Source: Bacillota bacterium
Lineage (GTDB): Bacteria; Bacillota; Clostridia; Acetivibrionales; DTU013
Reading direction: 5' to 3'
DNA: 64,000 nucleotides
Assembly (NCBI GenBank): GCA_023439545.1
Contig: JAEXNT010000036.1
Coordinates: 27,750-91,749 of the forward strand
Positions 33,306 to 41,909 of this stretch are shown piece by piece (position 1 is the stretch's first letter; each line of letters begins with the position of its first letter). A program made the position numbers and the translations under genes. The notes below the pieces were generated by a model that was not told where the DNA came from, ran no database searches, and worked only from the letters and a program-made list of their open reading frames with translations.

Positions 33306-35333
33306 CTACGAAATTTCCTTCAGCACATCTTCGAAACACGATGCCGTCAGAGGCCTGTTAAAATAGTAGCCCTGCCCGATATTGCACCTTTCCCGTTTCA
33401 GCATGATAGCCTGTTGTGCATTTTCAACACCTTCAGCAACAATTTCAGACTTTAGCAGATGCCCCATTTTAATAATGAATTTGATAAGGGTAACGGTGTT
33501 CGGGTTTGTTGCTGCATCTAAAATAAAGGACTGATCGATTTTTAAAATATCGATCGGCAGGGACTTCAGTACATTCAACGAGGAATATCCCATGCCGAAG
33601 TCATCAATAGCGACTTTTACCCCGATCGCTCTTAATTCGTTCACAATCCTGCTTGTCTTTTTAATATCCTGCATAACGCTTTCAGTGATTTCAATGATAA
33701 GATATTTAGGGTCGAGTTTTGTTTTTTTTAGAATACGGGTAACCGTCCTTGTAAAGTCGGAATGCTTCAGCTGGCAACCAGAAACGTTGACAGCAATAGG
33801 AAAACAGGGATAGTTGCTATCCTGCCAACTTCTATTCTGCCTGCATGCGGTTTCGAGAATCCACTCCCCCAAAGGGAGGATCAAACCTATATCTTCGGCG
33901 CGCGGAATAAAATCGGCCGGTGAAACTTCGCCCAATACGGGATGCTGCCAGCGGGCGAGTACTTCCGCTCCGGAGAGTCTTCCCGATTTAAGTTCGAATT
34001 GCGGTTGATAGTGCAATCTGAATTCCTTTTTTGATAGAGCCCTTCTCAGACCATTTTCCAGTTCCAGAGCTCTAGTCATGTTTTTCTTCAAGGCTGGAGT
34101 GAAAAATTGATATTTGGATTTTCCGCTGATTTTTGAATAGTACATTGCAGCATCGGCATTTATGACAAAGGTATCCACATTGTCGCCATCTCCTGGAAAC
34201 AGGCTTATACCGATGCTCGAAGTGGTGTAAGCCTCGCAATTCAAATATTTGAATGGACGATTGAATGCCTTGACTATTCTTTGGGCTATCCTGGCACATT
34301 TGGCTTTACCGGCATTTTTTAGAACGATGACAAACTCGTCTCCCCCGTTCCTGAAAATCATACACTCTTCCTCGATGCATTCGTTAAGCCGTTTGGACGC
34401 CTGTCTGAGTATTTCGTCTCCGAAATTGTGTCCGAAGGTGTCGTTGATGGCCTTGAAGCGATCCAAATCGATGAACATGACTCCCATTTCCATGTTGTGG
34501 AGCTTGCAGAATTCCACGGAACCGGCTGTATATTCGTTGAAAAGCCTCCTGTTCGGAAGATCCGTCAACGGGTCGTGATATGCCATGTATCTTATGCTTT
34601 CTTCGACTTTTTTCAGATGGGTAATGTCAAGCATGGTCCCGAGTACAGCCGGCGAACCGTCGCATTCCATGGTGGAGGAATAGGTTTCCACATAAACTAC
34701 CTTTCCGTCTTTTCTTACCATTCTGAACTGCTTCTGCCGTTTACCAGACAATAGATCCCAATCCTTTTCCTCCGGATAATCCCTATCCTCCGGGAAGACC
34801 AAATCATGGAAGCAAATATCAGCTAATTCAATTGATGAGTAACCAAGAAGGTTTTCAATATAGGAGTTGGCATAATAGAAACGTCCCCCCGAGTAGAGAA
34901 AAACCCCGACAATAGAACTCTGAGAAAGGCTCTGATAGCACCATTCAGTCTCCCGGAACTTTCTTTCGGCATCCTTTTCGTCGGTAATATCCTGCAGGAT
35001 GGTCAATGTTGCAGGCTTTCCCTTGAAAAGAATGCCTGTGGAAATTGAACAAAAATCATGGGGCGAGCTGTTCGGCAGGACTACCTTATTTACCGAAAGG
35101 GTCGTTGATTTGCAGGAGTCTTGAAAAGTAATCCCGTTTGAATCCCCGTCTACGGCACTTTCTAAAAAATCAGCCACAGACCTGCCTTCTATCTCGACCT
35201 TATCTGAACCGGTACCAGAAAATAGTCTTTGAGCTTTTATATTGGCAAAAACTATCCTCCCTTCCTCTTGAATGATTAAAGCAAAAGGGAGGATAGCGCC
35301 AAACTCCTCTATAAAATTATTCACTCCATCCAT
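33306..35333 (-). CDS. PAS-PAS-GGDEF-EAL protein
   Basis: 675 residues, no TM segments. Two PAS domains (about 1-120 and 125-240, the second ending in a PAC-like VLGTMLDITHLKKVEESI), GGDEF (about 245-405) with intact NGGDEF, and EAL (about 410-670). EAL landmarks: EVLARWQHP (the usual EAL reads EVL, a tolerated variant), NVSGCQLKH, EITESVM, AIDDFGMGYSSL and EGVENAQQ, so metal-binding residues look complete and phosphodiesterase activity is likely. The signal probably enters through the PAS domains. Last gene of an operon with a soluble MCP and a STAS-like protein. The ribosome binding site is weak. Confidence 0.93.
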   Translation of the reverse strand: MDGVNNFIEEFGAILPFALIIQEEGRIVFANIKAQRLFSGTGSDKVEIEGRSVADFLESAVDGDSNGITFQDSCKSTTLSVNKVVLPNSSPHDFCSISTGILFKGKPATLTILQDITDEKDAERKFRETEWCYQSLSQSSIVGVFLYSGGRFYYANSYIENLLGYSSIELADICFHDLVFPEDRDYPEEKDWDLLSGKRQKQFRMVRKDGKVVYVETYSSTMECDGSPAVLGTMLDITHLKKVEESIRYMAYHDPLTDLPNRRLFNEYTAGSVEFCKLHNMEMGVMFIDLDRFKAINDTFGHNFGDEILRQASKRLNECIEEECMIFRNGGDEFVIVLKNAGKAKCARIAQRIVKAFNRPFKYLNCEAYTTSSIGISLFPGDGDNVDTFVINADAAMYYSKISGKSKYQFFTPALKKNMTRALELENGLRRALSKKEFRLHYQPQFELKSGRLSGAEVLARWQHPVLGEVSPADFIPRAEDIGLILPLGEWILETACRQNRSWQDSNYPCFPIAVNVSGCQLKHSDFTRTVTRILKKTKLDPKYLIIEITESVMQDIKKTSRIVNELRAIGVKVAIDDFGMGYSSLNVLKSLPIDILKIDQSFILDAATNPNTVTLIKFIIKMGHLLKSEIVAEGVENAQQAIMLKRERCNIGQGYYFNRPLTASCFEDVLKEIS

Positions 35334-35393
35334 TTCATTCTTTCATCGTACTTACCCATACCTACGCCTCCAAAAATTTTACTTTGTCCGGTG

Positions 35394-35759
35394 CTATTTC
35401 GTTGCAAGCCAGTCCAATGCTTCCTCTTTTGTATTGAAGATTCTAAATTCGGTCTTGAGAAACTTGGATGCGCCGTCAAACATAACTTTTGTAAGCCCTT
35501 TTATTCCAACCATTGAGTTTGCCTTTAAATATTTCTGGTGCTCAGGCGTGTATTTGTTAAAAGCAGTCAAGGTATTCATACTAAAGGGCGAATTTTCGTA
35601 ATTACCCAACATCAATACCGAACCGATAGGTTCTTTTCTAATGACGATATCCACTTCAGCAAGCATTTGTATCGACTGTTCCGATTTCAGATTGGAAAAA
35701 TCCGTATAGAAAATCCTTTTCCCCTTATGAGTGACCCACTGAATCCTGTCTTCGTACAT
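35394..35759 (-). CDS. Small conserved protein, possibly STAS/SpoIIAA-like
   Basis: 121 residues with no hydrophobic or low-complexity segment. The alternating pattern (RIFYTDFSNLKSEQSIQML, GSVLMLGNYENSPFS, KVMFDGASKFLKTEF) and the closing FNTKEEALDWLA are typical of STAS/SpoIIAA-like alpha-beta domains in which a helix follows each strand. I cannot name a closer family. It sits 24 bp after an MCP-type gene and 60 bp before the GGDEF-EAL gene, so it may act as an adaptor or switch between chemosensory input and c-di-GMP output. That role is inference. Confidence 0.7.
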   Translation of the reverse strand: MYEDRIQWVTHKGKRIFYTDFSNLKSEQSIQMLAEVDIVIRKEPIGSVLMLGNYENSPFSMNTLTAFNKYTPEHQKYLKANSMVGIKGLTKVMFDGASKFLKTEFRIFNTKEEALDWLATK

Positions 35760-35783
35760 AATACACCTCCAAGTTTAATTTTG

Positions 35784-36788
35784 TCATTCGACTGTTCTAT
35801 TCAACTCTTCCAAATTACCCATGGATTGAGTGATACAGCTAAGGATTCCTGCAGATTTCTCAGTCAGAGTTGTCAAATTCTGCGCAATCTCATTCGCTCC
35901 TTTTGCATTGTCTTCGGCGCCCGCTGCGATTCCGGAAACCTGATTGGCTATACTGCCTATTGTTGATGTCAATTTATCGATAGCAACAGCGTAATTTTCC
36001 ATCATACCGTTTATACTGTTCGCATCGACGCTGTATTGTTCCCCTATATCCACAAGCTTTCTGTAATCGCTGATAACCTGTTTTTCAATGAATTCGTTCA
36101 TTTTTTGGGAACTGGTAATCAGCTCACTTAAGAACTCATTCATGATCCTTGCGATGTCCTGAATATTCAGAACCGTTTCTTTGGTCTTGTCGGCCAGTTT
36201 TTTTATTTCCGCCGCCACAACCGTAAAGCCCTTTCCGTGCTCTCCGGCACGAGCAGCTTCTATCGAGGCGTTCAACGAAATCAGGTTGATTTGCGACGCG
36301 ACTGCGAGTATGCTATTCGCAAGTACATCTATCTCACTTATTACCTTGGATTTGTCCACAGCAGACTGAAGCATATTGCTGAATTCATGACACATCTTTT
36401 GAGCGGCAGCTTCCGACTCAACGGCTTCATTCCTCATAACTTTCGCCTTTTCACTAATTTCCGCAACGGCGCCGATATTCTCGATAAGATTGACCGCAAC
36501 GCCGGTTGCGAGGTCATTGACTTCAATTATGCCTGTGTTGATCTCCTCTGTAGAAGCTGCCGTCTCTTCGGTATTAGCGGACTGTTCCTCTACAACAGCT
36601 GCTATTTCGTCTACCGACAATTTCAAATCACTAACGTCCTGGGTTATACTTTCCATTCCTTCGATCACTTCAGAAAGCTTTTCTGGAACCAGTTCACTGT
36701 TTGTTCTTTTCCTGTTCAGTTCAATCATCGGATCATACATTTGGATCGGCTTGTTCTTCAGTTTGAACCCCATAAGATGAAAACTCAT
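35784..36788 (-). CDS. Soluble methyl-accepting-type signalling protein without sensor domain
   Basis: 334 residues from the ATG at 36788 (AGAGGTATC 8 nt upstream). No TM segment and no recognisable ligand domain: after a short N-terminus (about 1-45) the protein is a coiled-coil MCP signalling domain. The hairpin tip near residue 190 reads QINLISLNASIEAARAGEHGKGF, the core that contacts CheA/CheW. It should act in the cytoplasm, joining receptor arrays or a dedicated kinase. First gene of a three-gene operon with a STAS-like and a GGDEF-EAL protein. Confidence 0.9.
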   Translation of the reverse strand: MSFHLMGFKLKNKPIQMYDPMIELNRKRTNSELVPEKLSEVIEGMESITQDVSDLKLSVDEIAAVVEEQSANTEETAASTEEINTGIIEVNDLATGVAVNLIENIGAVAEISEKAKVMRNEAVESEAAAQKMCHEFSNMLQSAVDKSKVISEIDVLANSILAVASQINLISLNASIEAARAGEHGKGFTVVAAEIKKLADKTKETVLNIQDIARIMNEFLSELITSSQKMNEFIEKQVISDYRKLVDIGEQYSVDANSINGMMENYAVAIDKLTSTIGSIANQVSGIAAGAEDNAKGANEIAQNLTTLTEKSAGILSCITQSMGNLEELNRTVE

Positions 36789-37096
36789 AGTGATACCTCT
36801 TTCAACAAAATTTACTAACAAAAAACAAATACATTTTTTCCTACAATAATGATATAGATATGTACGATATTTTTTTCGGTATTTTGTAATGATTTCTTTA
36901 CGGAAAAAAGATAGATTTTTGTCACTTTTTAAAGAATATTGTCATTTTTCTGCATGATTTTTCCTCTCAAACAATAAAATTATCGTTTCCACAAACAATT
37001 ATTGCCGTCTCGAATACCGGAACATATTATGCAAACCAAATTAAAACCTGAGGTGCATTCGTGAAAGACATTAGTAAACACTCAATAGTAAGCAAA

Positions 37097-37123
37097 AAGA
37101 CTGGCCAATAGTGCGCCAGTCTT
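37097..37123 (-). terminator. Terminator downstream of the DJ-1 relic
   Basis: AAGACTGGC (37097-37105) / GCCAGTCTT (37115-37123), followed on the minus strand by TTTTTGC. Confidence 0.75.
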
Positions 37124-37167
37124 AAAAAATGTATATGAAAGAGAATCCGTTATTTTTCTATGTGGAG

Positions 37168-37241
37168 ATACTGGGTATCGGACATATTGCCCATAAAAAG
37201 GGGACTTATTGAAAATGGGATAACTTTTTATGTAATATTCC
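37168..37241. repeat. 74-bp direct repeat, copy 1
   Basis: About 60 of 74 positions match 40207-40280 in the same orientation by hand alignment. It contains GGACATATTG (37180-37189) and a second diverged GGACTTATTG 22 bp on. It probably derives from the end of a mobile element. Confidence 0.75.
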
Positions 37242-37302
37242 TTCGGATTGCATTGAATTCATTAATTCATAGTAGTATTCAGATTGGTTAGTCTTATTAA
37301 GC

Positions 37303-37697
37303 CTATACCAGGCATTTAATGTTTGCGGAGTAAATACGTCCAGAGCCCTTTAGGATATGTAAAGCGAATTCCAATGGAGCTATTCCGGAAGCAGTAATCA
37401 ATTTTCCATCAGTAACAACAGGCTCATTTTTATAATACTTTTCACCTTTGTAATTGGAACACACCATTTTAAGGTATTCCAAGTCATTGCTCGTGTGCCG
37501 TCGTGAATCAAGCAACCCTTTCCGGGCAAGCCCCATTGTTGCCCACAAATTGCGGCTACAAGAATACCTTCCATTAAGCACTTCTGTGCTGTTTTTAATA
37601 TAGGTTCATGAATTGTTTCCGCCCAAGTATCTCCACCCGGTAGAATCAAAGCATCTACATTTTCAATACTGCACTCGTCCAGTTCAATATATACCAC
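37303..37697 (-). pseudogene. Frameshifted and truncated DJ-1/PfpI-family gene
   Basis: Two overlapping frames together spell a type 1 glutamine-amidotransferase-like (DJ-1/PfpI) protein. The first gives ALILPGGDTWAETIHEP and EGILVAAICG; the second continues GLARKGLLDSRRHTSNDLEY and PVVTDGKLITASGIAPLEF. The join needs one extra base after the nucleophile-elbow codons (VAAICG), near 37545, so the gene has a 1-nt deletion. The N-terminal 40 or so residues expected in the family are also missing. It lies between IS-like repeats and is decayed. Confidence 0.8.
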
Positions 37698-37747
37698 CTG
37701 TTGGATGTAGGGTAACTTATTATGCTTCTTTTAGCTTAAAAGACTAT

Positions 37748-37783
37748 TAAAAAAGCGTAGAAAAGAAATGTTGTCTACGCTTT
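37748..37783 (-). terminator. Terminator of the beta-helix protein gene
   Basis: AAAGCGTAGA (37752-37761) / TCTACGCTTT (37774-37783), followed on the minus strand by TTTTTTAATAG. It lies 65 bp after the stop of the gene at 37849. Confidence 0.85.
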
Positions 37784-37848
37784 GGCATCAGCCTTTTTCT
37801 GCAAACTTTTCGTTAGCAACCAGCAAGTTGACAAATTGATTAGAGTAG

Positions 37849-39993
37849 TCAGTTTGCCACAATGACCTTGTTTGTATTGTTGCCGAATTTTTTGCTGATG
37901 AATTTCTCCGCCTGTCCTGCCGGGTATTGGGCTTCCCTGCTTTGAACCGGGCAGGAGCTCATCGTCAATGTGTAGAATGTATTGTCATAGACTTTCGGCA
38001 GGTTTTTGTCCGCTATGTGGCAAGCGAATAGTGTGCCATAGCAGCCGAAGAACAGGTTATTATGAATACGGAGATATCTATTGGTATTGGGTAGGCTAGC
38101 TAAGCTCAGTCCGCTTCCCATAGGATCGCATTGGGTCTCCTGCGTATCGCCCCAGTTGAAGCCGCTCATTGTGACAATGTTATCAGAAACCTCAACGTCA
38201 GTCCAAAACGGCTCCGCATTCTCATTTGTATCCCAATGTACAACAAGGATACCGGCATAAGTCCGCTCTACCAGATTCCTGCTGACGATGTTGTTGCGTT
38301 GAGGTCCATGACAATCAGTTTCCAAAGTGATTCCTTCCTGAAATGTATCGTGGATATAATTGTTGACAAGTGTATTGTTCTGACCGCGAAGATCTGTAGC
38401 GCCCCCCGCTACATTTACCATATCTTTGTCCGGCTTATATAGCTCATCCCCATTGTCCGAGAGCATTAAGCCACCATTCCAGCCGATCTCACAGTTTTGG
38501 ATCGTAGAATTGGAGCTGCCGAGGATGATGCCCTGATTACCGGTGTAAAGTACGCAAAGATTGTCTGCTATTCCGCCGGAATCCAGTTCTATTAAAGCAC
38601 TCTCCCCCGTATTTGCCGTACTTCCGAATTCGATGGAATCAAATACCTGGCTCGGATTACCTTCATCACAGCGAAGATACAACGGTCCATAGGGGTTAAT
38701 CTCCGGAAACCTGAGAGGCTCCCGTTTGTTTGTCTTGGGGAGTCCGTTGTCAACGCTGGAGAAGAACTCGTGGTTGCGATCAAGCTGTTTCTTAAGATCA
38801 AAATTCGTGCCGTCGGCGTTCATCCACCGTCCAAAGCGCCAATGGGGAGCGACCTTGTACGCCCAGCTTTTTGCATTGTTGAAATATAAATTGCCACAGT
38901 CGTACATATCGCGGTAGAATTTCCAGATCTTTTTACCATCTGCATTTTCATAGTACAATGTCCACTTGCCTGCATCAGCGCCATCCTCAGGCGAGAGGGT
39001 AAAGAGGGGTTTATCGCCTTCTCCATAAGCGGAGTAGGTCACGCCCTTCTTGCCCTTCAAAACGTTACAGCGCCACATGTCACCCCGCTTAAAGAACACA
39101 GCGTCTCCGGGATCTAGGTCGGCGTTGTTGACCCTATCCACCGTCGCCCACGCAGTAGCTGGCGTCTTGCCATCCTTTGAATCGCTGCCATGGTTGGAGA
39201 CGAAGTAAGCTGTGCCGGTATAGGTAACCTTCGTGGGGCTGTTCAGGATTTCTTTGCGTCGCGCGTCGATTTGTTTAATATATTTAAGACTCTTTTCACT
39301 GCACCACTTTGTATAATCCACTTTTGCTGCAACTTCCCAATCACTCTCGTATAAGCGCAGTACTGCCTTGATCGCAGCGTCACGAGTGAGGGAAGCACCG
39401 AAGCGGATCAGGCCTTTTTCATTAAAGTCCAATATTGGAGACCCGTCCACAAAGGAGGGCTGTCTGGTTGCAAGATAACATGCGGCTGTTATATAATCAT
39501 AATCCATTAATTTACGCTCGATTGGGCTATACCACTTTTTATTCCAGCCGGGGAACAAAGGATAGTTCCTTTTGACGCCGTCCCACCAGCCCACGCTATT
39601 ATGTGTGCTGTCACCCCCAAGGAAGGGCTCCAGATTCATAGCGTTTCCGTCAGAATAAATTCTATCCGTGACCTGGGCAGCATACAGGATTGCCAACATT
39701 CCGTCGTCCCGATGCATTTTCTGATTGGATTTAAGTGCTAGAGCGGCAACCTTCTCCCATTTGGGGACGAGCGTCTTGCCATAGTGCGAGACATAGTTGG
39801 TCAGCATCCGGCAAAACTCGGCATAGGTAATGGCCTTGTCCAGATTACCCTGAAGCTCCTTGGGCACAAAGCCATAGGAGATGGCACGCTCTACCTCTTT
39901 GTCCACAGCAACGGCAAATGTAGTACTTGATATAAAAGAGGAAAGAACGGAAACTATCAAGATTAATGATAATATTTTATTACGTCTTTTCAC
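37849..39993 (-). CDS. Secreted SLH-like plus right-handed beta-helix protein
   Basis: 714 residues. Signal peptide about 1-28. Residues 35-240 carry two weak S-layer-homology-like stretches (DKAITYAEFCRMLTNYV and ASLTRDAAIKAVLRLYES). From about 258 the sequence opens with the parallel beta-helix entry typical of polysaccharide-active proteins (AYFVSNHGSDSKDGKTPATA, then DPGDAVFFKRGDMW), and residues 470-680 show stacked Asn-rich turns (NNTLVNNYIHD, RNNIVSRNLVER, YLRIHNNLFFGC). A pectate-lyase-like or other polysaccharide lyase/hydrolase acting at the cell surface is likely, but catalytic residues cannot be named. The terminator at 37752 belongs to it. Flanked by the 74-bp repeats, so it may have arrived with a mobile element. 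Confidence 0.82.
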   Translation of the reverse strand: MKRRNKILSLILIVSVLSSFISSTTFAVAVDKEVERAISYGFVPKELQGNLDKAITYAEFCRMLTNYVSHYGKTLVPKWEKVAALALKSNQKMHRDDGMLAILYAAQVTDRIYSDGNAMNLEPFLGGDSTHNSVGWWDGVKRNYPLFPGWNKKWYSPIERKLMDYDYITAACYLATRQPSFVDGSPILDFNEKGLIRFGASLTRDAAIKAVLRLYESDWEVAAKVDYTKWCSEKSLKYIKQIDARRKEILNSPTKVTYTGTAYFVSNHGSDSKDGKTPATAWATVDRVNNADLDPGDAVFFKRGDMWRCNVLKGKKGVTYSAYGEGDKPLFTLSPEDGADAGKWTLYYENADGKKIWKFYRDMYDCGNLYFNNAKSWAYKVAPHWRFGRWMNADGTNFDLKKQLDRNHEFFSSVDNGLPKTNKREPLRFPEINPYGPLYLRCDEGNPSQVFDSIEFGSTANTGESALIELDSGGIADNLCVLYTGNQGIILGSSNSTIQNCEIGWNGGLMLSDNGDELYKPDKDMVNVAGGATDLRGQNNTLVNNYIHDTFQEGITLETDCHGPQRNNIVSRNLVERTYAGILVVHWDTNENAEPFWTDVEVSDNIVTMSGFNWGDTQETQCDPMGSGLSLASLPNTNRYLRIHNNLFFGCYGTLFACHIADKNLPKVYDNTFYTLTMSSCPVQSREAQYPAGQAEKFISKKFGNNTNKVIVAN

Positions 39994-40484
39994 ATGACAC
40001 CTCTTAATATACTGATGTTTACATAATTATACCAATACATAAAATTGATATCAACAATTTTCAATAAACCACTCCTTGAATCAACAGGTGAGTAATGATT
40101 TGGCGCGGCTGATTCATTTGCATCTGGTGCAATTTTTTTGGTTTACTAAGCACCAAATCCAATAACTCTTTATTCCCTAGCCTTTCAAGACCCAATATGT
40201 CCTAGTATACTGGGTATGGGACATATTGCCCCTAAAAAGAGGACATATTGGATGGGGGGTAACTCATTATGTAATATTCTCTTATTCGGGTAATTCATCT
40301 GGTTCAGTATGGGGGATGCCTCTGATGCTAGCAAACATACCGGCAGAGGTTGTTGTCAAGAGGATCGTGGAATAAATGCGGAAACCTGGCTCTCAAAGTC
40401 CGGATACGTGGCTCAACGGCTACTAGAATACTCAATTATGAATTGAAATCAAAAATTCATTTTGTCCTTGACAAAGGGTGCACT
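39994..40484. other. Gene-free scar between the beta-helix gene and the IS66 relic
   Basis: These 491 bp hold the beta-helix upstream region, the second copy of the 74-bp repeat with its inverted partner (40193-40280) and about 150 bp of higher G+C (40300-40440) that looks like old coding sequence, but no family is recognisable. Confidence 0.6.
40193..40280. repeat. 74-bp direct repeat, copy 2, with inverted GGACATATTG ends
   Basis: 40207-40280 matches 37168-37241. Here CAATATGTCC (40193-40202) is the inverse of GGACATATTG (40219-40228), which recurs at 40241-40250. Multiple short direct and inverted copies are what transposase-binding ends look like. Confidence 0.7.
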
Positions 40485-40839
40485 TTATAATGACCTCAGC
40501 ACTCGGCAGACTTTTATCAGCAGCTCGGGATCCGTATCAGCGTCAGCAGTGACACGGCAGCCACTGATTTCGATATCCAGCGTTGCTTTCATTTGCTGCG
40601 GTTTGTGGCGGTGCCAACTGCACCCATCCATTTGGCACAAGATTTCTGGAATCTTCCGATTTTGAAAGCTCTGCACACGTAGCATCCCGCAGCCTTTTCT
40701 GCCAGTAGAAGTATGCGTTCCTGCTTATTCCTGCCGTTAAGCAAAAATCCTTGATGCTTTTCCCGCTGTCAAGACGTGCTTGTATCACTTGCGCCCATTG
40801 CGACAATCGATATTCCGCCGTTACTTTTTGTGTGTCCAT
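40485..40839 (-). pseudogene. tnpA: Frameshifted IS66-family accessory gene (tnpA/Orf1)
   Basis: The first frame (from ATG 40839, GGGGTGATT upstream) gives the IS66 TnpA N-terminus: SQWAQVIQARLDSGKSIKDF and SRNAYFYWQKRLRDA, ending in GWVQLAP. The rest continues in another frame: LDIEISGCRVTADADTDPEL followed by KVCRVLRSL. The shift lies near 40585-40625. The expected tnpB and tnpC do not follow, so only a decayed end of an IS66 element remains. Confidence 0.88.
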
Positions 40840-40857
40840 ACAATCACCCCGTTTTTG

Positions 40858-40885
40858 GTTGAAAAAGTTTGCTTACTTTTTCAAC
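40858..40885. repeat. Perfect 11-bp inverted repeat upstream of the IS66 relic
   Basis: GTTGAAAAAGT (40858-40868) / ACTTTTTCAAC (40875-40885) with a 6-nt loop. It could be part of the IS end or a weak terminator for the minus-strand operon ending at 41078. Confidence 0.6.
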
Positions 40886-41029
40886 TATACTCTTTGTGAT
40901 TGTACTGCCTTCACTGTTGCTATACTATGTGCGTTTATCTTTGACGCTTACATTGCTCATTATGTTCGTCTATGTAAAACTTTAGTCCTTTTGCAATAAC
41001 GCAAATACTTCATATCACCATACTATAAG

Positions 41030-41053
41030 CACCCCGGAGTTTCTTTCCGGGTG
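41030..41053 (-). terminator. Probable terminator of the pentose operon
   Basis: CACCCCGGA (41030-41038) / TCCGGGTG (41046-41053) with a 7-nt loop and one bulge lies 25 bp after the last operon gene. Only a short T run follows, so it may be leaky. Confidence 0.55.
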
Positions 41054-41077
41054 TTTATAGGTGTCGATCTTTTAGTA

Positions 41078-41461
41078 TTATCTTATTGGGAATCCTAGTG
41101 TGGTCATCAGCGCCATAGCATTTTGTGAGGTATCCACTCTTGTATGTTGTATCAAAACGGGTACATCGCTTTCAACAACCAACGAGTACGGGACTCCTAC
41201 AGGCACCATTTCACCTTTATCATCTGTAAGTTTATCAAGGCGTATGTGATTGGTCCTTCGAGCACCACATACAGTATATATGTTTGTCATTGGTTCTTTA
41301 TCATAAAAATATAAAGTTACATTCAAATGGGCGTCTGCATCTCCAGAATTCAAAACGCACATCCCGTCATGACTTTCCGCTTCTCCGATGCTTTTGGGTT
41401 GTATGTATCCATCTGATATAGCCCATACTTTATGTCCAATATATTTTGACACTATGTTCAC
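41078..41461 (-). CDS. ASRT-family (sensory rhodopsin transducer-like) small-molecule-binding protein
   Basis: 127 residues. GHKVWAISDGYIQPKS, ESHDGMCVLNSGDADAHLNV, LYFYDKEP, GARRTNHIRLDKL and VPVLIQHTRVDTSQ are successive signatures of the Anabaena sensory rhodopsin transducer family (PF07100). No rhodopsin is nearby. Comparative work on this family has proposed that most members bind sugars or related small ligands through a beta-sandwich and sit in carbohydrate operons, which fits here. The start overlaps the FucU/RbsD-like gene by 4 bp, so it is the tightly coupled last gene of the operon. Whether it senses, carries or modifies the sugar is unknown. Confidence 0.88.
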   Translation of the reverse strand: MNIVSKYIGHKVWAISDGYIQPKSIGEAESHDGMCVLNSGDADAHLNVTLYFYDKEPMTNIYTVCGARRTNHIRLDKLTDDKGEMVPVGVPYSLVVESDVPVLIQHTRVDTSQNAMALMTTLGFPIR

Positions 41462-41892
41462 TCCTCAGCACTTATTGATTTATTTTGTACTACACCCACA
41501 GTTAACAGTATATTAGCATAAGTTCGTTGTTCTCCTGTAGCGACTGCTAATTTGATATTGTTCTTTTTGCATTCATTATAAAACTCAAACCTTCTCAAGC
41601 TGCTTAATTCCAAACCTGTTATAGCTCGGAAATCACCAAATATGGCTGGCTCCTCCCCGGAGTCAGGCATCATGACCTCAACTTTTTCAATGTTAATTGT
41701 CTTTATAAACACCTCCAACACTTCTGTTACCAAGGGAATGCCATGGGTAAGGTTTAAATATGTAACCTTTGTCTTCTCATTTACATTAGAGTCTACCGGA
41801 TAATTGCCATCGGTAATGAGTACCTTATCACCATGCCCACAGCTAGCAAGCACCTTAATGATTTCCGGATGTATACAAGCAGTTTTTAACAT
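41458..41892 (-). CDS. FucU/RbsD-family sugar mutarotase
   Basis: 144 residues, GGGAGG upstream. The N-terminus MLKTACIHPEIIKVLASCGH and GDKVLITDGNYP align with FucU more than with RbsD, and the C-terminal FEFYNECKK plus GEQRTYANILLTVGV carries the conserved Tyr and Asn of the active site. FucU interconverts anomers of L-fucose and also ribose; RbsD handles ribose pyran-furan forms. D-arabinose shares the C2-C4 configuration of L-fucose, so a D-arabinose mutarotase is a fair guess. It sits between the SIS isomerase and the ASRT gene. Confidence 0.9.
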   Translation of the reverse strand: MLKTACIHPEIIKVLASCGHGDKVLITDGNYPVDSNVNEKTKVTYLNLTHGIPLVTEVLEVFIKTINIEKVEVMMPDSGEEPAIFGDFRAITGLELSSLRRFEFYNECKKNNIKLAVATGEQRTYANILLTVGVVQNKSISAEE

Positions 41893-41909
41893 CTTGCTTC
41901 CTCCCGTTC

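Larger units (their letters stand above)
36789..37302. other. Gene-free stretch between the MCP operon and the DJ-1 relic
   Basis: No gene is visible in these 514 bp. It contains the A+T-rich upstream region of the MCP operon, a minus-strand terminator (37097-37123) and one copy of a 74-bp repeat (37168-37241). Confidence 0.7.

Noticed and set aside
36822..36960. Sigma-D (motility) promoter before the soluble MCP gene
   Set aside because: A TAAA ... CCGA pair is present on the minus strand but the spacer is 17 bp, outside the usual 14-16, and the -10 half is incomplete.
40290..40445. Remnant coding sequence of a transposase
   Set aside because: Base composition looks coding-like, but no frame gives a recognisable family motif.
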